Shown: positions 1 through 8,292 of the stretch, in pieces
How positions within the stretch are numbered: the stretch's first letter is position 1
How the letters are laid out: the number at the start of each line of letters is the position of its first letter
IMG/VR virus record: IMGVR_UViG_3300020222_000165
Coordinates: 1-25,520 of that record
DNA from: a virus
Direction: 5' to 3' (one strand)
DNA length: 25,520 nucleotides
Notes under the pieces: model-generated
The model's database searches: none
Told to the model about the DNA's origin: nothing
What the model saw: the letters and a program-made list of their open reading frames with translations, nothing else
Program-made: the position numbers and the translations under genes

Positions 1-2215
1 GGAAGTGCAGGTTTAAATCGGTGGCAGCCTCTATTGCCGCTACTGCCTTGGCAGCTGTATATATAGCGTCCCACAAAGAGCCATTATGAAAGTCGAGTAC
101 GCTGGTCGTAGTGTTGTATATTACCATGCCTGCTGTCGGACTTGGTATTGCATTTCTTTGGGTTGTCGTCATCCTTGGTGGCATAAAAGCCTTTGTAGTG
201 CTTGAAACATCTAAAAGGGCATTGGCGTTTGGCGTTGCCGTACCAATACCGACGTTGCCCTCTACCAAAAATCCATTAGATGGAGCAACCGCATTTTTGT
301 AATTAGCACCGATAGCTACATTGCCATTTACCCAAAGTTTACTGCCAGAAGTCAAATCTACCCCCACAGCGCCACCAATCGCAACTGTCCCACCTAAATT
401 CGTACATAAATTAAGTGCGCCATAAGCAATTCCATCTCCTCTTACTACATCGTACCAAGTATAACCACCATATACCCCATAACGGTTAAAAAACCCACTA
501 CTCGAACTAAGATAATCCACGTCCCCAATCCAAAATTGCTTATTGTCATCATTATTAACATTTGCGGATAAAATAATGCCTGTGCCAGCTCCTGAAGTAT
601 TAATCATCAAAATGCCGTTACTACCTCCACTTACGATAGTTAATTTCTTGGTAGGACTCGTCGTTCCGATGCCAACTCTTCCGTTTAAAACGTCGAAAGT
701 TAAGAACTCCGTCGTGAGGTCAGTCTTGAACCACCCTATTCGATAAGGAATGGCTCCCGTTGCTCCAGAGCCTGGAATTAGCTTCCATAAAACGTGTAAG
801 TCTTGAGCAGCTAATAGAGTAGTATCCCAACCCGAGCCTGTCATTTGGGCTGCGTAACTGGGATATTGAGTTAAAGCAACAGCAGTACCCGTCTTATTCC
901 AATAAGTAGCTGCATAGAAGTTAATTGCAGTAGCAGAGATGGTAAGCCTCGACGTGTCTCCAATTTTAAAATCGTACGTATCGCTGGCGTATTGGATATA
1001 ATCGTTAGCATCGAAAGTAATACGACGGTTCGTACCAAATAGAGAAATACCATCCGATGTTGCAACTTTTAGGGTACCAGTATCGAGATATAACTTAGCA
1101 AAGCCACCGATGTACCACGTATAAGTATCGCTGACGTACTGTAAATAGTCATCGGTATCAAACGTAATACGACGGTTAGCACCGACGAGAGTAACGTCGT
1201 CGAGTTTATCTACGTAGCCCCAGGCGAAAGTCGTGGCACCAGTAGCTTTAATGACGTGTCCCGTGGTTAATCCAGAAGCGGTGTGGTCGGAACTAACCAT
1301 AACGTGAGCTTGAGCGTGGTGTTGGTCGGCGGTTACGCCTCCTAAGTCAGCATGTTGGAGTTGCTGCCAGGCAAAAGTGGTAGCACCAGTAGCGCGAATG
1401 GTATGTCCTATCGTAAGACCACTAGCAATGTGTTTGTCCCCCACCATAGCATGAGCCGTAGGCTCGGTAGCAGGTATCGCTTGCCAGGTTCCGACTCCAC
1501 TTGCATCAGAGGTCAGGACTCTGCCTGCTCCGGCATTTAATGCCATCATTACTCCGCTGTTTATTTGGAGTTGTACCTCTGTCCTGATGTAGTCTGCGAG
1601 GATACGGAGTCTTACTGCGTCGTTTACCCAAAACTTCATGAAGTGGTCGGCTGCGAGTGCGCCAGCTTGTATTTCGAGCCAGGTTGATGGGCCAGCGTAA
1701 CTATAAGCTCTGAAGACTCCCACAGCCATTGGCGAAGCAGACGTTCCTCGGGCAAGGACGCAGCCTGTGACTACGTTACCTAAATCGTAAGCGTAAAATT
1801 CGGCAATACGGTTAGCCCCAGACATAAATTTAAGTCTGTTGGGAATACCATCTCCTTGCGTAATGCTTATGCCCTCGCCGTCGAGAGTTACAGCCAGCCC
1901 TCCCGTTCCGTAGAGTTTAAGCCCTCCTACGTCGAAAGTAACTCGTGCACCAGTGTCGGCAGAACGAAAGTCGAAGGCGTCTCCGCGAGCTTCAATCCTT
2001 CCTGCTTGCAATCGTGCCCACTTGCCCTGACTCCAAGAAAGAGGCTTCTGAGTACCAGCAGTCCAAACAGCTAATTGATTGTTGGAAACCTCCCACAACT
2101 CTCCGTGAAAAGCACCATGACCGGAGCAGTCGCGTATCTCAACGGCAGCAAGTCTGGCGTCTACACTATTGATACGGTGTTCAAACTTTCTTAGTATATC
2201 ACAAACTGTTGGCAT
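1..2215 (-). CDS. Tail fibre / receptor-binding protein, C-terminus cut off by the window edge
   Basis: An open frame of about 738 codons runs from ATG at 2215 to the left edge without a stop, so the gene is partial. The N-terminus (about residues 1-30) looks helical and may attach the fibre to the particle. The rest is beta-rich and repetitive. Two VGIGT motifs (about residues 512 and 655) and a late MPPRMTTTQRNAI segment (about residue 680) are typical of phage tail fibres, where VGIGT repeats form a shaft ahead of the receptor-binding tip or an intramolecular chaperone. Two different internal duplications, each 49 residues apart, lie in the middle. The start codon shares its A with the TAA of the upstream 178-residue gene (TAATG), so translation is probably coupled. 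The fibre role is well supported by motif and position; the receptor is unknown. Confidence 0.85.
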   Translation of the reverse strand, partial: MPTVCDILRKFEHRINSVDARLAAVEIRDCSGHGAFHGELWEVSNNQLAVWTAGTQKPLSWSQGKWARLQAGRIEARGDAFDFRSADTGARVTFDVGGLKLYGTGGLAVTLDGEGISITQGDGIPNRLKFMSGANRIAEFYAYDLGNVVTGCVLARGTSASPMAVGVFRAYSYAGPSTWLEIQAGALAADHFMKFWVNDAVRLRILADYIRTEVQLQINSGVMMALNAGAGRVLTSDASGVGTWQAIPATEPTAHAMVGDKHIASGLTIGHTIRATGATTFAWQQLQHADLGGVTADQHHAQAHVMVSSDHTASGLTTGHVIKATGATTFAWGYVDKLDDVTLVGANRRITFDTDDYLQYVSDTYTWYIGGFAKLYLDTGTLKVATSDGISLFGTNRRITFDANDYIQYASDTYDFKIGDTSRLTISATAINFYAATYWNKTGTAVALTQYPSYAAQMTGSGWDTTLLAAQDLHVLWKLIPGSGATGAIPYRIGWFKTDLTTEFLTFDVLNGRVGIGTTSPTKKLTIVSGGSNGILMINTSGAGTGIILSANVNNDDNKQFWIGDVDYLSSSSGFFNRYGVYGGYTWYDVVRGDGIAYGALNLCTNLGGTVAIGGAVGVDLTSGSKLWVNGNVAIGANYKNAVAPSNGFLVEGNVGIGTATPNANALLDVSSTTKAFMPPRMTTTQRNAIPSPTAGMVIYNTTTSVLDFHNGSLWDAIYTAAKAVAAIEAATDLNLHF
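971..1183 (-). repeat. Duplicated segment in the tail fibre gene (NRRITFD unit)
   Basis: Two 66-base copies, at 971-1036 and 1118-1183, are offset by 147 bases. They encode two versions of an NRRITFD..DY.QY.SDTY segment. The copies differ mostly at third positions, which points to an older in-frame duplication kept under protein selection. Confidence 0.7.
1220..1456 (-). repeat. Duplicated segment in the tail fibre gene (ASGLT..GATTFAW unit)
   Basis: Two 90-base copies, at 1220-1309 and 1367-1456, are also offset by 147 bases (49 codons). Each encodes AH.MV...H.ASGLT.GH.I followed by ATGATTFAW. Related ASGLT-type units occur in many phage fibres. This pair is distinct from the neighbouring NRRITFD pair, although the period is the same. 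Confidence 0.7.
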
Positions 2216-2751
2216 TAGCAATCAATTCCAAAACAAACGTCATCAAACTCATAAGGACAATCCGGCTGTGGGGGTATGTAATCGGGCTTGGCAAAAGGCT
2301 TGGCAAACACAGGCTGGTAGCCGAACAATAATTCCTCTAAAATTCGGCTCATTCTAGTCCAGTCCATCGTATCCCACTCCCAAATGTCAACGACTCGAAA
2401 ACCCTCTTGTTCGAGGACTATCCTCTGCATCTCGTCTATTTCAACAGCAGAAGGGTCGGTGTGCCAGTAACTCATCACCCTCAGTGCAATAGGAGGGTCG
2501 AAAGGTATCACAAAGTCAATGACTGCCCCACCCGGAACAGCCCTACCACCCAAGACGGGCTGTCGGAACACGAACGGAATGTCGAAGCGGACGAGCCAAC
2601 CATAAACAGCCCGTTCTGCTGGTGAAGCATCCATCGGCCCGGCACTCATCGCCGTCCGAAGGTCTTCGCCAACTAACAACAAACGAGTGCCAATCGGAAT
2701 CCGCCTCGCTGCAACGCGAGTCTTGAATTTTGGAAACTTCGGCAAACTCAT
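2215..2751 (-). CDS. Small protein with a degenerate PD-(D/E)XK (Vsr/DUF559-like) nuclease fold
   Basis: 178 residues. The start at 2751 is chosen because its ATG overlaps the upstream TAA (TAATG); an in-frame start at 2922 would overlap the upstream gene by 171 bases. Residues about 44-125 follow the order of Vsr/DUF559-like nucleases: an acidic helix (ERAVYGWL), FRQPVLGG, a core strand with an Asp (VIDFVI), a second strand ending SYWH, then an IDEMQR helix and the strand RVVDIWEWD. The second strand, where active members carry an acidic residue and a Gly (E.dG.yWH), reads LRVMSYWH, so a key catalytic acid looks lost. Lying between the nozzle-like gene and the tail fibre, it may be a repurposed structural or assembly protein, or an inactive remnant of a mobile nuclease. 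The fold is inferred from motif order only. Confidence 0.6.
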   Translation of the reverse strand: MSLPKFPKFKTRVAARRIPIGTRLLLVGEDLRTAMSAGPMDASPAERAVYGWLVRFDIPFVFRQPVLGGRAVPGGAVIDFVIPFDPPIALRVMSYWHTDPSAVEIDEMQRIVLEQEGFRVVDIWEWDTMDWTRMSRILEELLFGYQPVFAKPFAKPDYIPPQPDCPYEFDDVCFGIDC

Positions 2752-5618
2752 TACGCTTCCACGATAGACATTACCGCTACTTGTTCCCAGGTAGGGACGC
2801 CCATCTCTTTGTATTGCTGTGTTCGAGATTGAAGAGCCGAAATGAATCCGTAGATAGTCCCCCAGGGTAGATTGATGATGATTGGCTCGGCTTTCGCCTG
2901 CGCCACTTTCAAGAAGTTCCACAACTCTTCGGCAGTGTACGGACTTTCCGTCTTATCCATCAACTTCACGTAGTCGGACACACTAAGGGCGAGACTGGTG
3001 ACGAAGGATGGGTCAGGTCTCACGATACAGTCCACGTTATAACTCTTGATGCGAGGGGTGTATTCCGAGTGTCGAGAACCCAACTTGAATATGAACCGAA
3101 TACTAAAAGCAACCAGGTCTTTACCAAACTTGAGAGTTTGGGGACTTCCTTCCACAATTCTACCTAAGTAGTAGAGCGGGCCTAACAGGTTTTCTGTACC
3201 GTCTATTTGATACCAGACATCTACCCAAGTCAGGTCTATACCGTCGTCGGCCTTCACTAACCCATCAACTTCAAGAGTGATGTCTTTGAAATACTTGACG
3301 GCGTTGAACAATCCCCCGTTCCACCAGGAAGTAATCAGCGTCCCATCAGCCTGGAATTCTCCATATTCCCATTCAAAGTGATTCTCCCGTGTCCAGGGTA
3401 AGGCCAGATAGTAACAAGACTTGTCTTCCATAATCCACAAACGCAATTCGTTGCCTACTCCCGACGTGAGGAATATCCGACGAATCGGGGAACCAAAGTG
3501 TTGGGCTCTTACGAATGGCAACCATCCAATACCATTATAACACAATACTTGAGACCAACCCGTACTCCCTGCATCCACAGCCACGAACATCCAGTTGGCA
3601 CAAGACACAATATCCCGAATCCTTCCCTCGAAGTGTTGGGGCATCCCTGCTCCTCTGTCGGGGCCGAGTGTATCAACGGTTGAACCAGTCCATCGCCACA
3701 ATCCCGATAATATAGGAATGTAGACGTTGTTACTCCAAACCTTGAGGTTGATACCGTTTTGTGGGTGCTTCTGGTCTTGGTAATCGAAGTAACTTCGGGC
3801 GAAGAAGTCCGAGTCAACGTACCACAATCCGTTTTCCTTCGACACTACAACTACGTCGTTGAACAGACAAAAGCCAGTAATCTTAGTGTCAGAAGTTCCT
3901 ACTTCGATAGCCGCCGACCAGGTTGTTCCATCGTTAGTGTAATGTATCTTATGAGGCGCAGACGGGTCACTCTTCCACAAATAGCCTCGTCCCAGGAAGA
4001 ACAAACCGGCATACTGGCCCGCAACGTCCGTCCAACTCGTCCACCCGTTTACCGACCGCATCACTACGTGCTTGCTGCCCCACGCAGCCCACAAGTAACC
4101 AGCGAATCCGACTAACCCCGTTACATCTCCACCGAAAGTCGAACCATCCACTACAACGTACCATTTCTTTGACACTTCATCCCATCCATAAATAGATGGG
4201 CCTGCCGCTACGAATACTGTATTGTTGTACTCTACGAAGAAAGCATCACCAGCCGGAAAAGCTCCAAAATTCAAAAAGAATTGTAAGTCGTAATTCGTGT
4301 CCTCAAACCACTCGTCGGCTCGCTTATACATGAAACGAGTCGTCTTTCCCGATTGAGTAAACGATGCTGTTGGGTCTACACTAACCGAATACATGGGGCC
4401 TTCGTTGGAGCCAGTATCGCTAACAGTCAAAGACAACCAAACGTACTCGTTTAACGGAAGCACGCCGTATTCAGTAAACTCAATTTTGACCAAACACAAG
4501 TCGTGCCACTTCATAGCGGCATACGCAGTTATGTCAACTGTTCGTACTACGTTGCCCGGTTGGTTAGTCCCCGCATTGTGGTCGTACAACTTAAACGTCA
4601 AATTACGTATTACGTAATTCTGAAGCCACTCCTTGCGTATCCATAACCAAACTCCCTTGAGAGTGTGATTTGCACTAGATACCCATACTTGCTGAGCAAT
4701 CTCACGTACCATCATACCAGCTTGTGGCAAGGAATGTTCGCGCCAGGGAAGTCCAATATCGTACCTGCTCTTCGTGATATGGTAGGCGAGGATTCCATCC
4801 AAAGCAGCCGGTAACGTCCGAGGACTGAGGATGACCTGCCCCTCAACACGAGCGTCAACGTTGTAGCCGAACAAGAACGTCTGAGGGTCTTCAAAGTAAG
4901 TCCATCCCATTCCGTGTCGGAACGTATCCTGTGAAAAGCTGGAGTATGGATACGCCAGTTGACTGTGGCGGCTTTGGCCGCCACGCAACGTTCCGCCAAA
5001 CTGAGTAGCCAGTTGAGTGTTGTAGCTGGCGAGTTTGTCCGGCGACATGAAACCACGTCCGTCTACGACGGCGTGGTACTTCACACCAGCCTGGTCGTCG
5101 GGTACCCAAATCCATAAGTCAATAGCCGGAGAAAAGGCCACCCAGCCTGTAAAAGGATGGTGCGTGTAACTACAATTCGTTGTAGTGGAATCTTCTCCAC
5201 ACCAAACAGGAAGAATGTCGGCGTTACCCGACTCATCCATCATCTTGACGACAAGGAAGTAAACCTTGTCCTTGTTCAATTCTACGGGAGCCGGAAATGT
5301 AGCTGTCTTGTATTGAGTAGAGTGGTACGGCCACAAGATGTTGTCAATAATCCTCCACTTTCCTTCAACCAGCTTGACAGAGTTAGTCAGTCCTGCAACA
5401 GTATCAGCAGTTCCTTCTCGAAGTTCCCACAAAATATCCTCAATCCAGCGGTCTACCTTACCTTCGCCTGGCGTCCCCTTGGCAGGTTTTTTAACCAACG
5501 CAATAGTTACGTGCTTGACGTGGCGAGTTTTGCTCGTCGTGAAAGCACGAGCCAAACGATACCCACACCAGTACGCGCCCGTAAACATGAAGTGAACAAT
5601 TCTTGGTTTTGTAAACAT
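2751..5618 (-). CDS. Large tail protein with beta-sandwich and beta-propeller regions (probable tail nozzle/hub)
   Basis: 955 residues from ATG at 5618, which overlaps the TAA of the upstream 67-residue gene (TAATG); an alternative start at 5639 adds seven residues. About residues 20-180 and 290-450 read like two jelly-roll sandwiches with similar ends (KVYFLVVKMMDESG and EYVWLSLTVSDTG). About residues 460-760 hold repeated blades with W/G-rich strands (IYGWDEVSKKWYVVVDG, GYLWAAWGSKHVVMRS, IHYTNDGTTWS, GLWRWTGS), as in a beta-propeller. In short-tailed phages the nozzle (T7 gp12-type) is a propeller protein encoded just after the adaptor, and this gene has that position. The propeller reading is fairly safe; the nozzle role is inferred. 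A baseplate-hub or fibre-anchor protein is the alternative. Confidence 0.65.
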   Translation of the reverse strand: MFTKPRIVHFMFTGAYWCGYRLARAFTTSKTRHVKHVTIALVKKPAKGTPGEGKVDRWIEDILWELREGTADTVAGLTNSVKLVEGKWRIIDNILWPYHSTQYKTATFPAPVELNKDKVYFLVVKMMDESGNADILPVWCGEDSTTTNCSYTHHPFTGWVAFSPAIDLWIWVPDDQAGVKYHAVVDGRGFMSPDKLASYNTQLATQFGGTLRGGQSRHSQLAYPYSSFSQDTFRHGMGWTYFEDPQTFLFGYNVDARVEGQVILSPRTLPAALDGILAYHITKSRYDIGLPWREHSLPQAGMMVREIAQQVWVSSANHTLKGVWLWIRKEWLQNYVIRNLTFKLYDHNAGTNQPGNVVRTVDITAYAAMKWHDLCLVKIEFTEYGVLPLNEYVWLSLTVSDTGSNEGPMYSVSVDPTASFTQSGKTTRFMYKRADEWFEDTNYDLQFFLNFGAFPAGDAFFVEYNNTVFVAAGPSIYGWDEVSKKWYVVVDGSTFGGDVTGLVGFAGYLWAAWGSKHVVMRSVNGWTSWTDVAGQYAGLFFLGRGYLWKSDPSAPHKIHYTNDGTTWSAAIEVGTSDTKITGFCLFNDVVVVSKENGLWYVDSDFFARSYFDYQDQKHPQNGINLKVWSNNVYIPILSGLWRWTGSTVDTLGPDRGAGMPQHFEGRIRDIVSCANWMFVAVDAGSTGWSQVLCYNGIGWLPFVRAQHFGSPIRRIFLTSGVGNELRLWIMEDKSCYYLALPWTRENHFEWEYGEFQADGTLITSWWNGGLFNAVKYFKDITLEVDGLVKADDGIDLTWVDVWYQIDGTENLLGPLYYLGRIVEGSPQTLKFGKDLVAFSIRFIFKLGSRHSEYTPRIKSYNVDCIVRPDPSFVTSLALSVSDYVKLMDKTESPYTAEELWNFLKVAQAKAEPIIINLPWGTIYGFISALQSRTQQYKEMGVPTWEQVAVMSIVEA

Positions 5619-5821
5619 TACACTTCTTCCTCTTTCCAAACCTTCCAGGGTTCGATGATGTTGATGAGTCCACGAGTTACACGTCGAGGAGCCTCCGGCA
5701 AATCCAACTTTAAGAGGCTGGCCGGTGCTTTTGAGCGTTGGAATAAGGTTGCCTGTTTAGGTATTCCTGGCCACCTTACGTCCGACAGTGGAAATTTGTG
5801 AACAAGTCTATCAGCAGGCAT
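5618..5821 (-). CDS. Small unknown protein between adaptor and propeller genes
   Basis: 67 residues, with both ends in TAATG overlaps: its ATG shares a base with the stop of the 272-residue adaptor-like gene, and its TAA shares one with the start of the 955-residue gene. That placement argues it is a real, co-translated gene rather than a chance frame. The sequence is rich in Pro, Arg and Lys (LPEAPRRVTRG) and ends in an acidic KEEEV tail. No signal peptide or membrane segment is seen. I do not recognise the family; a small tail-assembly or joining component is possible from position alone. Confidence 0.6.
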   Translation of the reverse strand: MPADRLVHKFPLSDVRWPGIPKQATLFQRSKAPASLLKLDLPEAPRRVTRGLINIIEPWKVWKEEEV

Positions 5822-6639
5822 TACGCAGTTCTCCGAGATGGGTAAGGCTTACCCTGCATGTCAATATAGTACTCAGCCATCTGAGCGTGAAACTCGGCCC
5901 ACTGCATGTCTTCAACGATGTCCTGCCCTGCGCCTTTGTGTCCGGAGAATTGGAACAATTCTGAAGCCGCTTTGTGAACGAGGTACATTTCCGCTACGAA
6001 AGTATAGTAATTTACGTTGTAGCTTACACCCGAAGCACTAGCACTGAACTTCCCACTCACGACGAGAACGTTTTTAGCGGCACCTTTGCCGACGGCTTTC
6101 ACCAACCAAAACTTCTTGTCGGCATCGGCACACCCACCAGTCAGCCACAAGCAATCTCCAGGTTGAACTCCATCCGCAACGAAATCCGCTCCTGAAACTG
6201 CCAACTCGTTACCATCAGCGACGACAACGCCAGCAGTACCGATAATACCTTTGGTGTTAAACTCCCAAGGTGCACGTACACCGACGAGTCGTATGTTTTG
6301 ACCTTGATAATCCTTGAAGGACTCCTGGATATAGAGGATGTCTCCGTCCACGTGCCACTTGCGCACCAACCACCAAGGGCGGTCAGAGATTTGAGGCTCA
6401 AAATAGACGGCAATCACGTCATCGAGACCTTCGGGAAGTGGGTAGGCGAATACGTCGTAATCGTAGGTAGTAAGTGGGTGGACATCTACGATTTCCCACC
6501 AACGCGGCCAGGCCGCTTGAATAGCAATGTTGACAGCCTCTTGCTTTTCAGGTGCAGTCCACCGGGTTCCAGCAACGTCGTCCAACTTCTGACTAAGCCG
6601 AGTTACTATTTCGGATAGGGTTCGTTTTCTACTCTGCAT
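5821..6639 (-). CDS. Probable head-to-tail adaptor (tail tubular A-like) protein
   Basis: 272 residues. The N-terminus (LSEIVTRLSQKLDD, then a Trp-Thr, then EAVNIAIQAAWPRWWE) has the helix-turn-helix pairing seen at the start of many adaptor and connector proteins that dock under the portal. A beta-rich middle follows (about residues 60-220), with the C-terminus helical again (MYLVHKAASELFQF, WAEFHAQMAEYYIDM). It lies directly before the propeller protein, as T7 gp11 precedes gp12. The ribosome site GAGG sits seven bases before ATG at 6639, and the upstream gene stops 12 bases earlier. The adaptor assignment rests on domain layout and order rather than a recognised signature. Confidence 0.55.
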   Translation of the reverse strand: MQSRKRTLSEIVTRLSQKLDDVAGTRWTAPEKQEAVNIAIQAAWPRWWEIVDVHPLTTYDYDVFAYPLPEGLDDVIAVYFEPQISDRPWWLVRKWHVDGDILYIQESFKDYQGQNIRLVGVRAPWEFNTKGIIGTAGVVVADGNELAVSGADFVADGVQPGDCLWLTGGCADADKKFWLVKAVGKGAAKNVLVVSGKFSASASGVSYNVNYYTFVAEMYLVHKAASELFQFSGHKGAGQDIVEDMQWAEFHAQMAEYYIDMQGKPYPSRRTA

Positions 6640-6651
6640 TTAACGCCTCGG

Positions 6652-6981
6652 TTAATCGTAATAGAAAACGATGACTTCTGCACCACCAGCGGACGTAATG
6701 TCCAGGTAAACATCAACACTGAACATGACACCGGGGAATGGGAAGGAACGAAACACGGGGTTAGCCGCACTAGCGGGAACGGTCTCCTTGATGAGAGTAG
6801 TTCCACCACTACCGTTCTTCAATTCCACAGTCAGCGCGTTTGTGCCGCCAGAGTAAGCATAGAAGCCCACCACAGCTCCTGGCTGTCCAGCGACAGTAAT
6901 CTGCCCGTCAGCAGTCTTGATACCAGAACTCTTGTAAGGAGTCCACATTTGGTGATTCTTTGGGTTAAAATTAATAGCCAT
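6652..6981 (-). CDS. Small beta-rich structural protein (possible decoration or neck protein)
   Basis: 109 residues, preceded by a GGAAGGTG ribosome site. The protein is almost entirely short strands and Gly/Ser/Ala turns (ITVAGQPGAVVGFYAY, TVELKNGSGGTTLIKE) and ends in GGAEVIVFYYD, an ending common in small beta-sandwich phage particle proteins. It resembles the next gene upstream in size and closing pattern, so the two may be diverged copies. No signal peptide or membrane segment is present. Position between capsid and adaptor genes suggests a virion component; its exact role is not visible. Confidence 0.55.
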   Translation of the reverse strand: MAINFNPKNHQMWTPYKSSGIKTADGQITVAGQPGAVVGFYAYSGGTNALTVELKNGSGGTTLIKETVPASAANPVFRSFPFPGVMFSVDVYLDITSAGGAEVIVFYYD

Positions 6982-6992
6982 GTTTCACCTTC

Positions 6993-7334
6993 CTACGCGG
7001 GTCTCGGCGACGCAACGAGCAAATCAATCATGCACACAGCAGCACCAGTACTTATGTCGGCTCCTAGACCGGTTGTACATCTCCAACCATTCCGCCAACG
7101 CAACTCAAACACCTCTCCAACCCTGTTAAAGGTAAGGGTGTATTGATTGACGCTGCCATCGTTGATGGCGTCGGATAGATTGAAGACGGCTGTCCCACCT
7201 ACATCTACCCTCAAACACCGGACTACGATACGGTAGACGACACAAGGGCCGTTCCGTAAACGAATACCAGTCGTATTGACCAGTCTATCAGCAGCCTTCG
7301 GAGGCCGCAACGAGTCTTTATTAATCCACGGCAT
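6993..7334 (-). CDS. Small beta-rich structural protein, possible paralogue of its downstream neighbour
   Basis: 113 residues from ATG at 7334, chosen because GGAGG lies eight bases upstream; a GTG at 7349 overlaps that ribosome site and is unlikely. After a basic N-terminus (MPWINKDSLRPPKAADR) it alternates strands and turns and ends GADISTGAAVCMIDLLV, which parallels the DITSAGGAEVIVFYYD end of the 109-residue neighbour. The two may form a pair of related head or neck proteins. The gene begins after a short spacer containing a six-base-pair hairpin. I recognise no named family. Confidence 0.55.
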   Translation of the reverse strand: MPWINKDSLRPPKAADRLVNTTGIRLRNGPCVVYRIVVRCLRVDVGGTAVFNLSDAINDGSVNQYTLTFNRVGEVFELRWRNGWRCTTGLGADISTGAAVCMIDLLVASPRPA

Positions 7335-7355
7335 ATGCTTTTCCTCCACTTATAT

Positions 7356-7371
7356 ACCGCAGGGTTGCGGT
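7356..7371 (-). other. Small hairpin between two structural genes
   Basis: ACCGCA and TGCGGT pair around a four-base loop in the spacer upstream of the GGAGG of the 113-residue gene. No U-run follows on either strand, so it is not a standard terminator. Confidence 0.4.
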
Positions 7372-7377
7372 TTAATG

Positions 7378-7773
7378 TTATAGTTGTCTGAGGGTTGCCC
7401 TATGCTCGTCGAGGTGCTTACGATAATCTTCTACCGTTTCGAGTCTGGCCCCGCAAACACCACAACCAAACTGGTAGTGCGGCGACTTCTCGAAGTACTC
7501 AATCAACTTATCGTAAGAGTTGAGCCACTCGTGGACGACTTTCCCTTCGACGTACTCTTCGTACCACTCTTTAGTCAGCAGTATGCAAGACAGGGGTTTT
7601 CCTGCCCCCGGCTCACCAATAGGAATTGCGTCCCAGGGAGTGAATTGAATGAACAAGCGTGAACCAGGTGTCGTCATACGCGGCCCAATCTCCAAACGTG
7701 AGGTTTGACCCTCCGTTACGACTAGAATGGGCACACTCAAGATAATAGTATCGTCCGTCATCTTTCTAGGCAT
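7378..7773 (-). CDS. Small protein with a C-terminal C2H2 zinc finger
   Basis: 131 residues. The C-terminal part (about residues 102-126) spells a classical finger: FGCGVC, twelve residues, then HLDEH, giving C-x2-C-x12-H-x3-H. The N-terminal two thirds look beta-rich with an acidic helical stretch (EWYEEYVEGKVVHEWL). A purine run AAGGAGAAGGAG precedes ATG at 7773; a second in-frame ATG four codons on has better spacing, so the true start may be at 7761. It lies in the capsid-to-adaptor block, co-directional with virion genes, so it could be a virion protein using zinc for stability or a late regulatory factor. The finger is seen directly; function is unknown. Confidence 0.6.
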   Translation of the reverse strand: MPRKMTDDTIILSVPILVVTEGQTSRLEIGPRMTTPGSRLFIQFTPWDAIPIGEPGAGKPLSCILLTKEWYEEYVEGKVVHEWLNSYDKLIEYFEKSPHYQFGCGVCGARLETVEDYRKHLDEHRATLRQL

Positions 7774-7795
7774 CTCCTTCTCCTTATTCGGTGTA

Positions 7796-7819
7796 GGAGG
7801 CTACCGACGGGTAGCCTCC
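7796..7819 (-). other. Perfect ten-base-pair hairpin in an intergenic spacer
   Basis: GGAGGCTACC and GGTAGCCTCC pair around a four-base loop between the 149- and 131-residue genes. On the minus-strand RNA it is followed by TACACC, with no U-run, so simple intrinsic termination is unlikely. It may protect upstream RNA ends or act as a processing site. Confidence 0.55.
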
Positions 7820-7842
7820 CGCCACCCTCATTATTAGTTGAA

Positions 7843-8292
7843 TTACACCGCTGGGAAAGGCGTCCACTCCACGATTAAAGTGGGGCCAACAGTAGCGGGT
7901 GCGGTGGAAGTAGAAAAGTCGGTCTCAGTCCGCTCAACACCGATGACGCAACTATCCTCGACGATGTAACCATCGGCTTTAAAGTCGTGAAGAATATCAT
8001 CAGCTAAAGCAGCAGTGTTCTCGATTTCCGAACCAACCTTAGTCGTGCCAGCACCGGCGGTTCCCCGGTCGTACAACTCGAACTTGACTTTGCTCACAGA
8101 ACCAGTAGCCTGCTGAGCAACGTCAGCACCGAGCACCAGGTAAGCCTTCAATACGATAACGCGAACCAAAGGAGCCCAAAAGCCTACGGCTTCGGAAACC
8201 TCGGTAGCACCACCAGCACCAGACTTGAGACCAGTAGCGTCAATACGAGCATCCCACTTGCGGCGGAATTCCATTATGCGCAAATCGGTCAT
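7843..8292 (-). CDS. Probable head-associated protein following the capsid gene
   Basis: 149 residues. A short basic N-terminus (MTDLRIMEFRRKWDAR) is followed by beta-strand sequence with many Gly, Ala, Ser and Thr residues (VRVIVLKAYLVLGADVAQQ, SKVKFELYDRGTAGAG, GPTLIVEWTPFPAV). No signal peptide or membrane span is visible. A GGGGAG ribosome site lies before ATG at 8292. The gene sits alone between two strong GC-rich hairpins right after the capsid gene, a usual place for decoration or head-completion proteins. No family was recognised, so the role is positional inference. Confidence 0.55.
   Translation of the reverse strand: MTDLRIMEFRRKWDARIDATGLKSGAGGATEVSEAVGFWAPLVRVIVLKAYLVLGADVAQQATGSVSKVKFELYDRGTAGAGTTKVGSEIENTAALADDILHDFKADGYIVEDSCVIGVERTETDFSTSTAPATVGPTLIVEWTPFPAV

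Noticed and set aside
2215-2922. Longer start at 2922 for the nuclease-fold gene
   Set aside because: It would add 57 residues that overlap the propeller gene's coding end; the TAATG junction at 2751 matches the style of the neighbouring genes.
5157-5801. Plus-strand open frame of 214 codons
   Set aside because: It lies antisense to the propeller gene and its neighbour, has no ribosome site, and its sequence looks like a mirror of the coding strand's codon use.
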